Shown here: positions 9,917 through 19,896 of the stretch, one piece after another
Position numbering within the stretch: the first letter of the stretch is position 1
Layout of the letters: every line of letters starts with the position of its first letter
Source: Fidelibacterota bacterium
Lineage (GTDB): Bacteria > Fidelibacterota > Marinisomatia > Marinisomatales > UBA1611
Assembly (NCBI GenBank): GCA_016784605.1
Contig: JADHUI010000002.1
Location: 59,850-123,849, forward strand
Length of the DNA: 64,000 nucleotides
Reading direction: 5' to 3'
Translations under genes and position numbers: made by a program
The notes under the pieces: model-generated
The model's database searches: none
What the model saw: the letters and a program-made list of their open reading frames with translations, nothing else
What the model was told of the DNA's origin: nothing

Positions 9917-12238
9917 ATGACTTATTTTTCTCAAGTAGAAAAAGCATTTTCCCAAATTTCGGGAATAAAAAACCAAACAACCAAAACACCTTATATTGTT
10001 GTAGATAATTACCCCATGTTGGGTTTTTTAACAGCCTTAAGATTCTTAGAATGGGCTGGTGAAAATCCTAAAGGAGTCATGAGTTTGCCTACAGGTAAAA
10101 CACCGGAATATTTTATCAAATGGGTCCATTATTTAATGGAAAACTGGCGTGATTCAAACTTAGAAAAATTGAGAATAGAACACGGATTTATTACATCTGG
10201 AAAACCAAATTTATCTGAATTGCAATTTGTCCAAATTGATGAATTCTATCCAATTAACCCAAACCAGCATAATAGTTTTCATAATTACGTTCATCGTTAT
10301 TATGTAGATGGATTTGGACTAAACCCAGAACGTGGTTTATTCATGAATTGTGATGAAATGCCCAAAGAATCAAATCTTTCTTTATTGGAAATATTCCCAA
10401 AAGATAAAGTTGACTTAAGCTTAAGATATCGCGACCCACAATCATCATTGGAAGAACTCCAACAAAAAACAATATTTTCGGTAGATCAATGGTGCAGTAA
10501 TTATGAATCCAAAATACAAGAAAAAGGTGGGATTGGTTTCTTTCTTGGAGGCATAGGCCCCGATGGACATATTGCATTTAATGTGCGTGGATCTGACCAT
10601 AATTCAACAACACGGCTTATGGGAACAAATTTTGAAACGCAAGCGGCTGCTGCAACTGATTTAGGAGGTATTGAATTATCGCGAAATCGACTCGTAATAA
10701 CCATTGGTTTACAATCCATTACTGCAAACCCAAATGCAGTAGCCATCATTATTGCAGCGGGAGAAGCGAAGGCAACAGTTGTTAAAGATTCATTAGAATC
10801 TGAGCCAGACAACCAATATCCCGCAACCGTATTACAAAGAATAAAAGGTGGGAGATTTTATTTAACTCAAGGAGCCGCATCTCAATTAAAAGATATTCAA
10901 AAACAAAAATGGGCGGCAGAACCATTCGATCAAAAGAAAATTGAAAAAGCGATCATTCAATTATGTAAATCATCCCATACATATGGTCATAAGCTCACAT
11001 TGGCCGATTTAGAAAATGATCCAAATTGTTCTCAAATTCCAAACTTAGATGAATCAACTGTTCCATCCGTATTGAAATCAATGGAAGCCAAAATTCATAA
11101 AGGAATGACTATTTCTGATGGTCAATCATTTCTACATACAGGCCCACATCATGATGATATTTTATTAGGCTATTTACCCCACGTGATTCATTTAGTTCGT
11201 TCGCCAAATAATAAACATTGTTTTGCAAATATGACGTCAGGGTTTACATCTGTCACAAATCCATATGTGATTTCTGTCCTTGAAAAAACGCAGGAATTTT
11301 TATCAAAAGGTAAAATCCAAATGACAAAGTATTCGGACTTTTTTGAATCAGGATATGCCTTAAAACAGGATAAAGATATTTACCATTATTTGGACCGGAT
11401 TGCTTCACAAAATATTGAAGGGCAGAAACGAGGTTTAAGTCACAGAATTGTTCGGGCATTGGTTAATATTTACGGTATAAAATCCATCCAAGAATTAGAA
11501 GATCAAATCCATTCCATTTTACAAGAGTTACGTCAATGTTATGATGGTCAAAAAAATGAGCCAGATATACAAAAATTAAAGGGAATGATTCGCGAATTTG
11601 AAGAAGAACTTGTGTGGGCTCATTATGGGGTTCAGGTGAAAGATGTACATCATCTACGCTTAGGCTTTTACCAAGGGGATACGTTTACAGAAGCTCCTGA
11701 ACGTGAAAGGGACGTTGAGCCAATCTTAGAATTACTTCTAGATAGAAATCCTGATGTGATTACACTTGCGTTAGATCCGGAAGGTAGCGGACCAGACACA
11801 CACTATAAAGTTTTACAGGCGATTGCAGATGCGGTTCGCATTTGGGGTGCTGAAAAAGATTTATCGCAAGTCCGTGTTTGGGGATATCGAAATGTGTGGT
11901 TCCGTTTTGATCCTGCTGAAGCGGATATGATTGTTCCTGTTTCAATCAATTCCATGGCTATGTTACGAGATACATTTATGAATTGTTATTTGAGCCAAAA
12001 AGATGCATCTTTCCCGAGTTATGAATTAGATGGACCCTTTTGTGATTTAACCCAAAAAATATGGGTGGAGCAACATCAAGAAATGGAATTAGTCTTGGGC
12101 AGAGACTATTGGTATCAACATGAACATCCACGATTACGGGCAACCCATGGATTAGTTTATTTAAAAGATATGTCTGCTGATGATTTTATCCAAGAAGCGC
12201 AAGCATTAGAAAAATCAATGGAAGGCCAAATTAAATAA
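9917..12238 (+). CDS. Glucosamine-6-phosphate deaminase-like / PIG-L (LmbE) deacetylase fusion
   Basis: A 773-aa two-domain protein. Residues about 15-330 form a NagB/6-phosphogluconolactonase-like domain with [20 protein letters not shown] and the signature [15 protein letters not shown]. Residues about 400-770 hold a PIG-L/LmbE-like domain with the zinc motif [12 protein letters not shown]. NagB-PIG-L fusions are known in Bacteroidota. The likely chemistry is deamination and isomerisation of an amino-sugar phosphate, combined with N-deacetylation. Compared with a true NagB, the region between IDEFYP and the signature is expanded by an insertion near residues 125-190. It starts 3 bp after the U32 gene and lies 17 bp before a stand-alone nagB, so it may handle a different or still acetylated substrate. 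No signal peptide; cytosolic. Confidence 0.85.
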   Translation: MTYFSQVEKAFSQISGIKNQTTKTPYIVVDNYPMLGFLTALRFLEWAGENPKGVMSLPTGKTPEYFIKWVHYLMENWRDSNLEKLRIEHGFITSGKPNLSELQFVQIDEFYPINPNQHNSFHNYVHRYYVDGFGLNPERGLFMNCDEMPKESNLSLLEIFPKDKVDLSLRYRDPQSSLEELQQKTIFSVDQWCSNYESKIQEKGGIGFFLGGIGPDGHIAFNVRGSDHNSTTRLMGTNFETQAAAATDLGGIELSRNRLVITIGLQSITANPNAVAIIIAAGEAKATVVKDSLESEPDNQYPATVLQRIKGGRFYLTQGAASQLKDIQKQKWAAEPFDQKKIEKAIIQLCKSSHTYGHKLTLADLENDPNCSQIPNLDESTVPSVLKSMEAKIHKGMTISDGQSFLHTGPHHDDILLGYLPHVIHLVRSPNNKHCFANMTSGFTSVTNPYVISVLEKTQEFLSKGKIQMTKYSDFFESGYALKQDKDIYHYLDRIASQNIEGQKRGLSHRIVRALVNIYGIKSIQELEDQIHSILQELRQCYDGQKNEPDIQKLKGMIREFEEELVWAHYGVQVKDVHHLRLGFYQGDTFTEAPERERDVEPILELLLDRNPDVITLALDPEGSGPDTHYKVLQAIADAVRIWGAEKDLSQVRVWGYRNVWFRFDPAEADMIVPVSINSMAMLRDTFMNCYLSQKDASFPSYELDGPFCDLTQKIWVEQHQEMELVLGRDYWYQHEHPRLRATHGLVYLKDMSADDFIQEAQALEKSMEGQIK

Positions 12239-12255
12239 TTGGATATGGAATAAAT

Positions 12256-13050
12256 ATGAGACTCATTATTCAAAAAAATTATACCAATGTAAGTAAATGG
12301 ACTGCAAAATACATAAAAAATAAGATTAATGTATTTAATCCAACTGAGAGCAATCCGTTTGTTTTGGGATTGCCAACAGGTTCATCACCGATTGGTACTT
12401 ATGAAGCATTGGTGGAATTATACGAACAAGGTGAATTATCGTTTAAACATGTGATTACTTTTAATATGGATGAATATGTTGGTTTACCTTCCAACCATCC
12501 AGAAAGTTATACGGCATTTATGTATCATCATCTTTTTGATCATATTGACATCCCTAAGAATCAAATTAATATTCTAGATGGAAATGCCCAAAATCTTGAG
12601 TTAGAATGTCAAACATTTGAAGAAAAGATTTCCTTGGTTGGTGGTATTCATTTATTCTTAGGTGGAATTGGAAGTGATGGACATATTGCATTTAATGAAC
12701 CTGGATCATCTTTATCATCTCAGACGAGAATTAAAACACTTACCAAAGAAACTATTATTGCCAATAGCCGATTTTTTAAAAATGATTTATCCCAGGTACC
12801 AACAACGGCATTAACCGTTGGTGTAAAAACAGTCATGGATGCAGATGAAGTTATTATTATTGTAACAGGACAAAATAAAGCCCGCGCATTGGCCAAAGCG
12901 ATTGAAGAAGGAGTCAATCACATGTGGACCATTAGTATGTTGCAGTTACATCCACATGGAATAATTGTTACTGATGATGATGCAACAGATGAACTGAAAG
13001 TGGGAACGGTGAATTATTTTAAAGAGATTGAAGTTGAAAATATATTATAG
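12256..13050 (+). CDS. nagB: Glucosamine-6-phosphate deaminase
   Basis: A 264-aa protein of normal NagB length. It contains [16 protein letters not shown] near residue 40, the catalytic stretch [10 protein letters not shown] near 72, [15 protein letters not shown] near 88 and the signature [17 protein letters not shown] near 135, with the catalytic His of the GHIAFNEPG motif. It converts GlcN-6-P to Fru-6-P and ammonia, the exit of amino-sugar catabolism. It is the last gene of the rightward operon and is convergent with the M14 gene, 25 bp away. No clear rho-independent terminator is visible in the gap. Confidence 0.97.
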   Translation: MRLIIQKNYTNVSKWTAKYIKNKINVFNPTESNPFVLGLPTGSSPIGTYEALVELYEQGELSFKHVITFNMDEYVGLPSNHPESYTAFMYHHLFDHIDIPKNQINILDGNAQNLELECQTFEEKISLVGGIHLFLGGIGSDGHIAFNEPGSSLSSQTRIKTLTKETIIANSRFFKNDLSQVPTTALTVGVKTVMDADEVIIIVTGQNKARALAKAIEEGVNHMWTISMLQLHPHGIIVTDDDATDELKVGTVNYFKEIEVENIL

Positions 13051-13075
13051 ATATCACTTCCAATTTAATATCCAC

Positions 13076-14275
13076 TTATTTTAAATATACCATTTTTCTA
13101 GATTGAGTTTTGTCGCCAATTTTTAGTTGAATAAAGTACACGCCACTGACATGAGATGAACCATCCCAACTTAATTCATAGTCTCCCGACGGTAATGGTT
13201 GGTTGAGTACCGTTTCAATCAATTGCCCAGTAGCGCTATAAATATGGATCGATGTAGTAAGTTGATTATTCATGAGAATGGAAAATCGAATGGTAGTACT
13301 TGAATTAAATGGATTTGGATAATTTTGTTCTAAGACAAAACGTGCTGGAGAAATAATATAATCAGAATCTGTTCCTGAATATTCTAGCCCTAAATAATCC
13401 ATCGTTCCTCGAACAATCGCATTGGCCGTTGAATCATAAAGTCCCGTATCATCACACGCATTCATATCTTCATAAGTGAGTGCCATCACATTTTCTCCAT
13501 GCGTCATCCACCACCAACTTTCTGGGTATTGATCAGGTGTCCCATTTGTCCAACTCACATAATGAGTCCATGGTTCAATCCCATTCAAAAAATAATCCCG
13601 AACTCCCGTAATATAATTTTGTTCTAATTGGGCATATAATGGAGATGTGCCGTACGAATCATGATACACAAAGTATCGGTAACAGGCATAGGCTGAATGC
13701 ATATTCAAGGCAACTTTAATCGGATTGGGAGTATCCATCAATTCTATAAATCGGTTTTTTAAAACGGCAACTTCCGGCTCTAGTGGATTGTCATCCCATC
13801 CACTTTCAATATCAACCCCATGAGCATTTTCTCTTGCATACCCTAACTCAACCCCATCCGGATTGTACATGGGAATAATATGGAAAATAGTATTATTTCT
13901 AATAAAATCTGCATACGGCGCATCAGAGAGTAAAATATTGATTATTTCATCCACCACCCAAAATGATTCTTCTTCACCAGGATGTGTTCGCGTATGAATA
14001 TAAATACGTGGTAAAGTAGTTGATTCTGGTTCACCAGATATAGTCATTTCCCACAAAGCTCTATTTTGTACAGAAGCACCAATAGAATCAATTGTGACAA
14101 ATGGACTTTCATTCCAAATATTTAGATCATTTAATAAATCATTGTATCCATAACCCCAATTATATGTATTTCGTAAAACTGAATTTTCAGTTTCAGGGAT
14201 AATGCCACATTTAGAATAAGTTTGCCCGACTATAAATTGTGCAGCAATTGAAAGGATAAAAAAATATTTAATCAT
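13076..14275 (-). CDS. Secreted M14 zinc carboxypeptidase with T9SS sorting domain
   Basis: A 399-aa protein with a signal peptide (MIKYFFILSIAAQFIVG). The M14 fold is shown by the zinc ligands in THPGEE (HxxE, near residue 95), the substrate-binding NPDGVELGYARENAHG (near 150-165), the third zinc ligand in LNMHSAY (near 195) and the general base Glu in LTYEDM (near 275). Residues about 315-399 are a sorting domain with NYPNPFN and the terminal SRKMVYLK. M14 enzymes remove C-terminal residues or cleave gamma-D-Glu-type bonds in cell-wall peptides. Its start overlaps the stop of the upstream serine hydrolase gene (ATGA overlap), so it ends the leftward cell-wall operon. Confidence 0.88.
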   Translation of the reverse strand: MIKYFFILSIAAQFIVGQTYSKCGIIPETENSVLRNTYNWGYGYNDLLNDLNIWNESPFVTIDSIGASVQNRALWEMTISGEPESTTLPRIYIHTRTHPGEEESFWVVDEIINILLSDAPYADFIRNNTIFHIIPMYNPDGVELGYARENAHGVDIESGWDDNPLEPEVAVLKNRFIELMDTPNPIKVALNMHSAYACYRYFVYHDSYGTSPLYAQLEQNYITGVRDYFLNGIEPWTHYVSWTNGTPDQYPESWWWMTHGENVMALTYEDMNACDDTGLYDSTANAIVRGTMDYLGLEYSGTDSDYIISPARFVLEQNYPNPFNSSTTIRFSILMNNQLTTSIHIYSATGQLIETVLNQPLPSGDYELSWDGSSHVSGVYFIQLKIGDKTQSRKMVYLK

Positions 14276-15372
14276 AATGATGCCGAATTGAATAGGATAT
14301 CGGCGATTTTGTTAGCAATGAGTTTCGGGCTGCCAGAATGACGATTTGTTAATATAATAATACTTAAAGCTTCGTCTGGGTAACGATGATACACATTTCG
14401 AAATCCTTGTGTACTTCCCGTATGCCCAACTCTGTGCCGGTTTCTATATTCGTCAACAACCCAACCAAAGCCATAACCCGTTTTATTTCCATTAGCCAAA
14501 GTTCCAGATGTCATGGCTTCTTTTATATCTTCTTGTAGCAATAAAATATTTGTATATAATATTTGATCCCATTTGAACATATCATTAATGGATGAATAAA
14601 CACCGCCGTCTCCTAACACAGCACTCGTAATACTTTGGTCTCCAAGTACAAATTCTTCACCTAGTATACTATACCCATAAGCCCGATTATGAACAGTGGA
14701 TAATCCATCTTCAAATGCAATACTTTCATCCATTCCCAAGGGTGAAAAAATATTATTATAAATAAAATTTGCATATGATTGTCCAGAGACAGCTTCAACA
14801 ATCATAGCAAGAACTGCATAGCCAGAATTACTATATCGATATTGCGTTCCCGGAGTGAAATACGTGCTCGTTTGTTCCATCATCATTTGCAATACATCCG
14901 CATCATGAATTTGTTCTGTAACATTTTCTGGTATGAGAGAAAAATAATCTTTAAGTCCTGATGTATGATGAAGTAATTGCCGGATGGTAATATAATGGCC
15001 ATAACCTGGAAAATCGGGGAAAAAGTCCGTTAAAACTTGGTCGTAATCAAGGGTACCATCTGATCTCAATAACATAATACATGCAGCGGTAAATTGTTTA
15101 GAAATGGATGCGAGCCTAAAATTAGTTTCTGGTGTGACAGAAACAGGGCTTTCTAGCTGAGCTAATCCATATCCTTTTGCATATATTATGGACCCATTTT
15201 GGACAATTAATAAAGATGCTCCCGGAACAAACCCATCATTATAGGGTGCCATGAGTGAATCAATTTTAGTTGAGTCAATCGATGTTTGTTGAATATCATA
15301 TTCTCTATCATCACAGGATATCAGAGATAAAGCAAAAAATATGAAAATAAAAATTGAAATAACATGTTTCAT
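14272..15372 (-). CDS. Class C beta-lactamase-family serine hydrolase, lipoprotein
   Basis: A 366-aa protein with a lipoprotein signal ending in LISCDD. The serine beta-lactamase/D-Ala-D-Ala peptidase fold is visible: SISKQF (SxxK, near residue 92), YSNSGYAVL (YxN, near 180) and GHTGSTQG (HTG in place of KTG, near 318). Such envelope proteins are D-alanyl carboxypeptidases, esterases or D-amino-acid amidases; true beta-lactamase activity is uncommon in this clade. It sits between the APC permease gene (21 bp gap) and the M14 gene (4-bp overlap), which fits a role in peptide trimming. The exact substrate is not deducible. Confidence 0.85.
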   Translation of the reverse strand: MKHVISIFIFIFFALSLISCDDREYDIQQTSIDSTKIDSLMAPYNDGFVPGASLLIVQNGSIIYAKGYGLAQLESPVSVTPETNFRLASISKQFTAACIMLLRSDGTLDYDQVLTDFFPDFPGYGHYITIRQLLHHTSGLKDYFSLIPENVTEQIHDADVLQMMMEQTSTYFTPGTQYRYSNSGYAVLAMIVEAVSGQSYANFIYNNIFSPLGMDESIAFEDGLSTVHNRAYGYSILGEEFVLGDQSITSAVLGDGGVYSSINDMFKWDQILYTNILLLQEDIKEAMTSGTLANGNKTGYGFGWVVDEYRNRHRVGHTGSTQGFRNVYHRYPDEALSIIILTNRHSGSPKLIANKIADILFNSASL

Positions 15373-15393
15373 TTTAAAAGTACGTTTATGAGG

Positions 15394-16773
15394 CTATTTT
15401 ATCTTTTTAAAATAATATATTGTACCACTTGCTGTTAATGCTAATCCAATCATAGATGGAATAAAGGCTGTAATAAATGTAATGATTAGAAAAGCTGAAT
15501 AAAGGATGAGCACTACAATCATACTCCATGGATAAAGAAGCGCTTTATAAGGTCGCTCTTTGTTTGGCCATTTTTTGCGCAAAATATAAATTGCGTAGAA
15601 AGTAAGTAAATTGAAAATAGTGCTTGTAGCAGAAAAGAAATCAATCATGACTTCATACGCATTCGAACCACTAGAGCCGGATTGCAAGTAAGTGGCAGCA
15701 ACAGAAAAAATGAGTAAAACGGTTGCCCAGATTCCTTGTCCTATTAAGGCATTATTGGGTGTTTTAAACACGGGATGTAATTCTTTGAATTTATCAAAAA
15801 ATAATCCATCTCTTGCCATAGCGTGCCAAGTACGACTTTTACATAAAATTTGCGTACTAATATTTCCAAATGCATTAATAGCTACAGCCACAGAAATAAG
15901 GATACCACCTGTCGCTCCAAGAACAACTTTCATCGCAGCTGTTGCAACCCATTTGTTTTCTGTTATGGCTTGAACATCTAATTGAAATAAATAACCCAAA
16001 TTTGTTCCAATATAAAGAAGCATAACGCCACCAATTCCTAAAAAGAGAGATAAGGGAAGTGTCTTTTGCGGGTTTTTGACTTCTTCCGCCATGTAAGTTG
16101 CACCTTCCCATCCGCTAAATGCGAAAAAGGAATATCGTAAAGCAGCTCCCACAGCTAATATTGTTTCCCAACCAAAGGATTCAGGCCAAAGTGGATTCAC
16201 AAAATTTTGAATATTTCCTGTTGAAAAGGACGTTAATGTCGTTCCAATGATGGCTCCTAATGCACCTACTTTTACCATGCTGAAAAAAACTTGAACTTTC
16301 CCACTCATGCTGACACCAAACATATTAATTCCTGTCAATGTCCAAATGGTAAAAAGAGAAATAGCAAATGTGATAGGAAGATTAAATGGAGTTCCAGCTG
16401 TCAATTCCCAAATCGCATTTAAATATTCGGTAAATACTAATGCCACCGCGACGATTGATGCCGTTTCTGAAACAAAAAACATCGCCCAACCGCGAATAAA
16501 AGCAATGTAGGGTCCGTAGGCTTCTTTTAGAAAAACATAGGGTCCACCTGACTTAGGTAACATCGCTGATAGTTCAGCATAAATAACAGCACCAAAAATA
16601 GTAATAATGCCACCTATGACCCAAACGAGACCAAAGAGAGAAGTACAGCCAACCAATGCCATAATTGGGGCGGGTGTTCTGAAAATCCCAGATCCAATAA
16701 TTCGACTAATAACGATGGCAACAGATTCTTTCAGCCCTAAGTCTTTTTTATATTCGCTTAATGTTTCTTGCAT
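15394..16773 (-). CDS. APC-family amino acid/peptide permease
   Basis: A 459-aa integral membrane protein with about 12 hydrophobic segments. It has the N-terminal APC signature SRIIGSGIFRTP near residue 24, and GGPYVFLKEAYGP near 75 matches the LAT/APC substrate-binding family. The protein probably imports or exchanges amino acids. It lies 6 bp after the exported LD-carboxypeptidase gene, which suggests it takes up amino acids such as D-Ala, L-Ala, Glu or DAP released from peptidoglycan peptides. That link is context-based. No regulatory element is seen; it is internal to the operon. Confidence 0.9.
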   Translation of the reverse strand: MQETLSEYKKDLGLKESVAIVISRIIGSGIFRTPAPIMALVGCTSLFGLVWVIGGIITIFGAVIYAELSAMLPKSGGPYVFLKEAYGPYIAFIRGWAMFFVSETASIVAVALVFTEYLNAIWELTAGTPFNLPITFAISLFTIWTLTGINMFGVSMSGKVQVFFSMVKVGALGAIIGTTLTSFSTGNIQNFVNPLWPESFGWETILAVGAALRYSFFAFSGWEGATYMAEEVKNPQKTLPLSLFLGIGGVMLLYIGTNLGYLFQLDVQAITENKWVATAAMKVVLGATGGILISVAVAINAFGNISTQILCKSRTWHAMARDGLFFDKFKELHPVFKTPNNALIGQGIWATVLLIFSVAATYLQSGSSGSNAYEVMIDFFSATSTIFNLLTFYAIYILRKKWPNKERPYKALLYPWSMIVVLILYSAFLIITFITAFIPSMIGLALTASGTIYYFKKIK

Positions 16774-16779
16774 GTATTT

Positions 16780-17802
16780 TTACTCTTGTGTAGGATTATC
16801 TAAAATATGAATTGTTTGTTTATCTGCGTCCAATTCGGCCATAACTCCAATGGGAAATGTGATATTGTATTTATAATGGCCAATAGGAAAGTTTGCTAAA
16901 ACAGGAATACCTAAGTCTGAAAAATAGTATTCTAAAACGTCCATCATGGTAAAACTATTTTCATCATCAGGTGGCTCTGTTGCTCTGCGAGTGAATTTCC
17001 CAAGAATGATTCCCGCGACATGGTCAAATTTTCCTGCCAATTTAAGTTGAGATAAATATCGATCAATACGGTAGGGCGCTTCACCCACATCTTCCATAAA
17101 TAATATTTTCCCATCTGTTTCAATTTCGTATGGAGTGCCCATGAGCGTATTGATTAAAGATAAATTCCCACCAATGAGATCGCCTTTGCTTTTTCCACCA
17201 TGGAGCGTTATAACTGATTCACCCAATTCAAATAATTTTACATCAATCGTATATCCATTGGGATTATCTTTTTCGATAGCTTGCCAAAAATAATGGTCAG
17301 AAATAGGGGACAAATTTCCTTTACTCCCTAATCCATACATAGGACTCGGTGTATGAAAAGTTACTATATCTGTCATTTTATTAATCGCTAAATGCAAACC
17401 AGTAATGTCACTGAAACCAATCAATATTTTTGGATTATTTTTAATGATGTTATAATCCAATTGATCTAGAATCCGTGTTGTACCATATCCGCCTGTTCCA
17501 GGGAAAATGGCTTTTATTTTAGGGTCATTCCATCCGGCCATGAATTCCTGTGCGCGCCTTTCATCTGTCCCACCTAAATAGCCATGTTGACGAAATATAT
17601 CTTCAGCTTGTAAAGTAACATAACCCCGATCTTCCAATCGTTTTTTTGCAAGAGCCATCCGATCTTGTTTCAAATATCCTGATGGGGCTACAAATAGTAT
17701 CGTATCACCAGGGGATAATCGAGTTGGAGGAACTTGAGACGTCGCAGATGATGGAATAACACATAGGAATAGAATTGTAAATGTGGATAAAACTCTATTC
17801 AT
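16780..17802 (-). CDS. Exported LD-carboxypeptidase (S66, LdcA-like)
   Basis: A 340-aa S66 peptidase with a Sec signal peptide (MNRVLSTFTILFLCVIPSSA). Family marks are LSPGDTILFVAPSG at the start, GTGGYGTTRILDQLDY, the nucleophile Ser in IGFSDITGLH (near residue 145), the catalytic Glu in EDVGEAPYRIDR (near 245) and the His in FPIGHYKYN (near 310). S66 enzymes remove the terminal D-Ala from LD-linked tetrapeptides of murein. Most LdcA proteins are cytosolic, so the signal peptide is notable. A second, leaderless S66 paralogue lies at 18961-19896, on the other side of spmAB. The two probably work in periplasm and cytosol respectively (inference). Confidence 0.9.
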   Translation of the reverse strand: MNRVLSTFTILFLCVIPSSATSQVPPTRLSPGDTILFVAPSGYLKQDRMALAKKRLEDRGYVTLQAEDIFRQHGYLGGTDERRAQEFMAGWNDPKIKAIFPGTGGYGTTRILDQLDYNIIKNNPKILIGFSDITGLHLAINKMTDIVTFHTPSPMYGLGSKGNLSPISDHYFWQAIEKDNPNGYTIDVKLFELGESVITLHGGKSKGDLIGGNLSLINTLMGTPYEIETDGKILFMEDVGEAPYRIDRYLSQLKLAGKFDHVAGIILGKFTRRATEPPDDENSFTMMDVLEYYFSDLGIPVLANFPIGHYKYNITFPIGVMAELDADKQTIHILDNPTQE

Positions 17803-17814
17803 TTTACTGCAACA

Positions 17815-18363
17815 TTAACCAAAGAAGAATTGGCAAATATAAACAGCGCTAAAAACACCTACTGCATCCGCAAATAAGCCTGCTAATAATGCATGGCGTG
17901 TTTTACGAATCCCAACAGACCCAAAATAAACCGCCAATACATAAAAGGTCGTTTCGGTTGAGCCGAACATTGTAGCACCAATTTTTGCTATCAGTGAATC
18001 GGCTCCATGCACATTGATTAAATCCGTTAATAATCCTAATGAGCCACTTCCTGATAAGGGTCGCATCAACGCCAAAGGAAGATTCTCTGGTGGGAACCCG
18101 ATTAATGTTAAAACGGGTGACAAGAAATTGAGTAATAAATCTAATGCGCCGGAGGCACGAAACATGCCAATAGCCACAAGAATAGCCACCAAATAGGGAA
18201 TAATTCTTACCGCTATTGTAAAACCATCTTTTGCGCCATCTACAAAGGATTCATATACTTTAACTTTTTTAAAGACTAAACCATAAAATGGAATCCCTAC
18301 TAACAAAAATGGTATAATATATTTTGAGTATTCATTGACGGTGCCCACAAATGAATCAATCAT
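17815..18363 (-). CDS. spmB: Spore maturation protein B-like membrane protein
   Basis: A 182-aa membrane protein with about five hydrophobic segments, matching the SpmB half of the nucleoside-recognition (GATE) domain family. Conserved segments are VPFYGLVFKKVKVYESFVDG, GAKDGFTIAVRIIPYLVAI, LMRPLSGSGSLGLL and the late GSTETTFYVLAVYFGSVG. Its start codon overlaps the spmA stop (ATGA), so they form a translation-coupled pair. In non-sporulating bacteria the pair is widespread and of unknown transport role. Here it lies between two LD-carboxypeptidase genes and near dacB, a conserved type of association with D-Ala-releasing enzymes. Confidence 0.9.
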   Translation of the reverse strand: MIDSFVGTVNEYSKYIIPFLLVGIPFYGLVFKKVKVYESFVDGAKDGFTIAVRIIPYLVAILVAIGMFRASGALDLLLNFLSPVLTLIGFPPENLPLALMRPLSGSGSLGLLTDLINVHGADSLIAKIGATMFGSTETTFYVLAVYFGSVGIRKTRHALLAGLFADAVGVFSAVYICQFFFG

Positions 18364-18956
18364 GATTGACTCCCATCAACGATTAAAAATCGTTTCCGTT
18401 TTTCTAAGAATTTTACAGCAAAAACTGCAGCAATCGTGGACATGGTTGTGGCAACAATTGTTGTTATAAATATTTGACTTGAGAGCGACCCCATAAGGGC
18501 TACTACAGTTGCGGGTAATATGAGTTGAACACTGGATGTATTTAAAGCTAAAAACATCGCCATTGCATTGGTGGCTGTTTCTTTATTGGGATTTAATTCT
18601 TGTAATTCTTCCATCGCTTTAAGTCCAAGTGGTGTGGCTGCATTTCCTAACCCTAGAATATTCGCGGACATATTCAATACAATGGATCCAATTGCAGGAT
18701 GGTCTGGCGGCACATCCGGAAAAAGTCGAATAGTTATTGGACGTAATCCTTTAGCAATGATACGAATGAGTCCAGACTCTTCAGCTATTTTCATAATACC
18801 TAACCAAAGCGCCATTATGCCAATGAGACCAATCGCGAGATTCACAGCGACTTTTGCCATATCAATGGCCGCTTCTGTTACCGCATCGATGTTACCGGTC
18901 AACGTGCCGACCACTACACCAATAAACATCATTCCAAACCAAATATAGTTTAGCAT
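18360..18956 (-). CDS. spmA: Spore maturation protein A-like membrane protein
   Basis: A 198-aa membrane protein, the SpmA half of the GATE-domain pair. It carries MLNYIWFGMMFIGVV, the helix rich in small residues and LWLGIMKIAEESGL, then NILGLGNAATPLGLKAM (the conserved GLGNAATP motif, near residue 100) and MAMFLALNTSSVQLIP-like sequence. It lies 4 bp after the cytosolic LD-carboxypeptidase gene and overlaps spmB by 4 bp. The molecular function in non-spore-formers is not established; a membrane channel or transporter acting with D-Ala-D-Ala or LD-carboxypeptidases is a reasonable guess from context. Confidence 0.9.
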   Translation of the reverse strand: MLNYIWFGMMFIGVVVGTLTGNIDAVTEAAIDMAKVAVNLAIGLIGIMALWLGIMKIAEESGLIRIIAKGLRPITIRLFPDVPPDHPAIGSIVLNMSANILGLGNAATPLGLKAMEELQELNPNKETATNAMAMFLALNTSSVQLILPATVVALMGSLSSQIFITTIVATTMSTIAAVFAVKFLEKRKRFLIVDGSQS

Positions 18957-18960
18957 TTAA

Positions 18961-19896
18961 TTATCCTTCTTTTACAGGTGATTCTAAAATGGTTAATGCG
19001 GGAGATTGGTTTGTTGCATTTAATTCAACATGTGCAGAGATTGGCATTGTTGCTTGAAACTTTCCATGTCCGCAGGGGAAATTTGATATTATAGGAATAT
19101 CCAAATTACGACACACATCCATCACAATTTCATCTGTCGTTTTGCCAAAAGGTGTATCCTGGTCTTTCATATCAACCAATTCTCCCATAATTAGCCCATT
19201 AATATTTTCAAACATGCCCGCTTCTTTTGCATGAACCATCATGCGATCAAAAGCATACAAATATTCTCCAATATCTTCTAAAAATAAAATAATGCCATCC
19301 GTATTGAGTTGATCTGGGGTTCCTAATCGGTTAATCAAAAGGCATAAATTCCCACCCCATAATGGACCGGAGGCTTTTCCCGATTTTAACACTTTCATGG
19401 GTAAATTAGTGGGTGATTGAATTATAATACCATCATCACCTGATAATGTTTTTTCCATTAATTCGAAATTATAATTGACTACTCCATTTTTAAATGTGGT
19501 CAGCATGGGGCCATGGAATGTTATCAAATTAGTTTTTTGAGTGATGGATGTAAGAAAGGCAGTAATGTCACTGTATCCCATAAAAATTTTTGGATTTGTC
19601 ATGATTAGTTCATAATCCAGTAACGGCAAAACACGATTAGCGCCATACCCGCCACGGGCACAAATAATCGCATCAATTTTAGGATTGGCAAACATTCCAT
19701 TCATATCATTCGCTCTTTGTTCAGGTGTTCCTGCATAAGTATCCTTTTTCAAAAACACACTTTCACCCAATACAATATTATACCCTTTTTCTTCAAAAGC
19801 GGAAACGGCTGTTTTTAAGTCGGATTCATTTATCCAAGAAGATGGACTAACAATTCCTATGGTTGCGTGTGGCTTTAAGGCATTTGGTTTAATCAT
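18961..19896 (-). CDS. Cytosolic LD-carboxypeptidase (S66, LdcA-like)
   Basis: A 311-aa S66 peptidase with no signal peptide (MIKPNALKPHATIGIVSPSS). Motifs: CARGGYGANRVLPLLDY near residue 80, the nucleophile Ser in MGYSDITAFL near 110, the catalytic Glu in EDIGEYLYAFDRMM near 210 and the His in FPCGHGKFQATMP near 280. It removes D-Ala from recycled murein tetrapeptides so that tripeptides can re-enter wall synthesis. The start overlaps the dacB stop by 8 bp. It is the cytosolic partner of the exported paralogue at 16780-17802; the two share only the family framework, so they are not a recent duplication. Confidence 0.92.
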   Translation of the reverse strand: MIKPNALKPHATIGIVSPSSWINESDLKTAVSAFEEKGYNIVLGESVFLKKDTYAGTPEQRANDMNGMFANPKIDAIICARGGYGANRVLPLLDYELIMTNPKIFMGYSDITAFLTSITQKTNLITFHGPMLTTFKNGVVNYNFELMEKTLSGDDGIIIQSPTNLPMKVLKSGKASGPLWGGNLCLLINRLGTPDQLNTDGIILFLEDIGEYLYAFDRMMVHAKEAGMFENINGLIMGELVDMKDQDTPFGKTTDEIVMDVCRNLDIPIISNFPCGHGKFQATMPISAHVELNATNQSPALTILESPVKEG

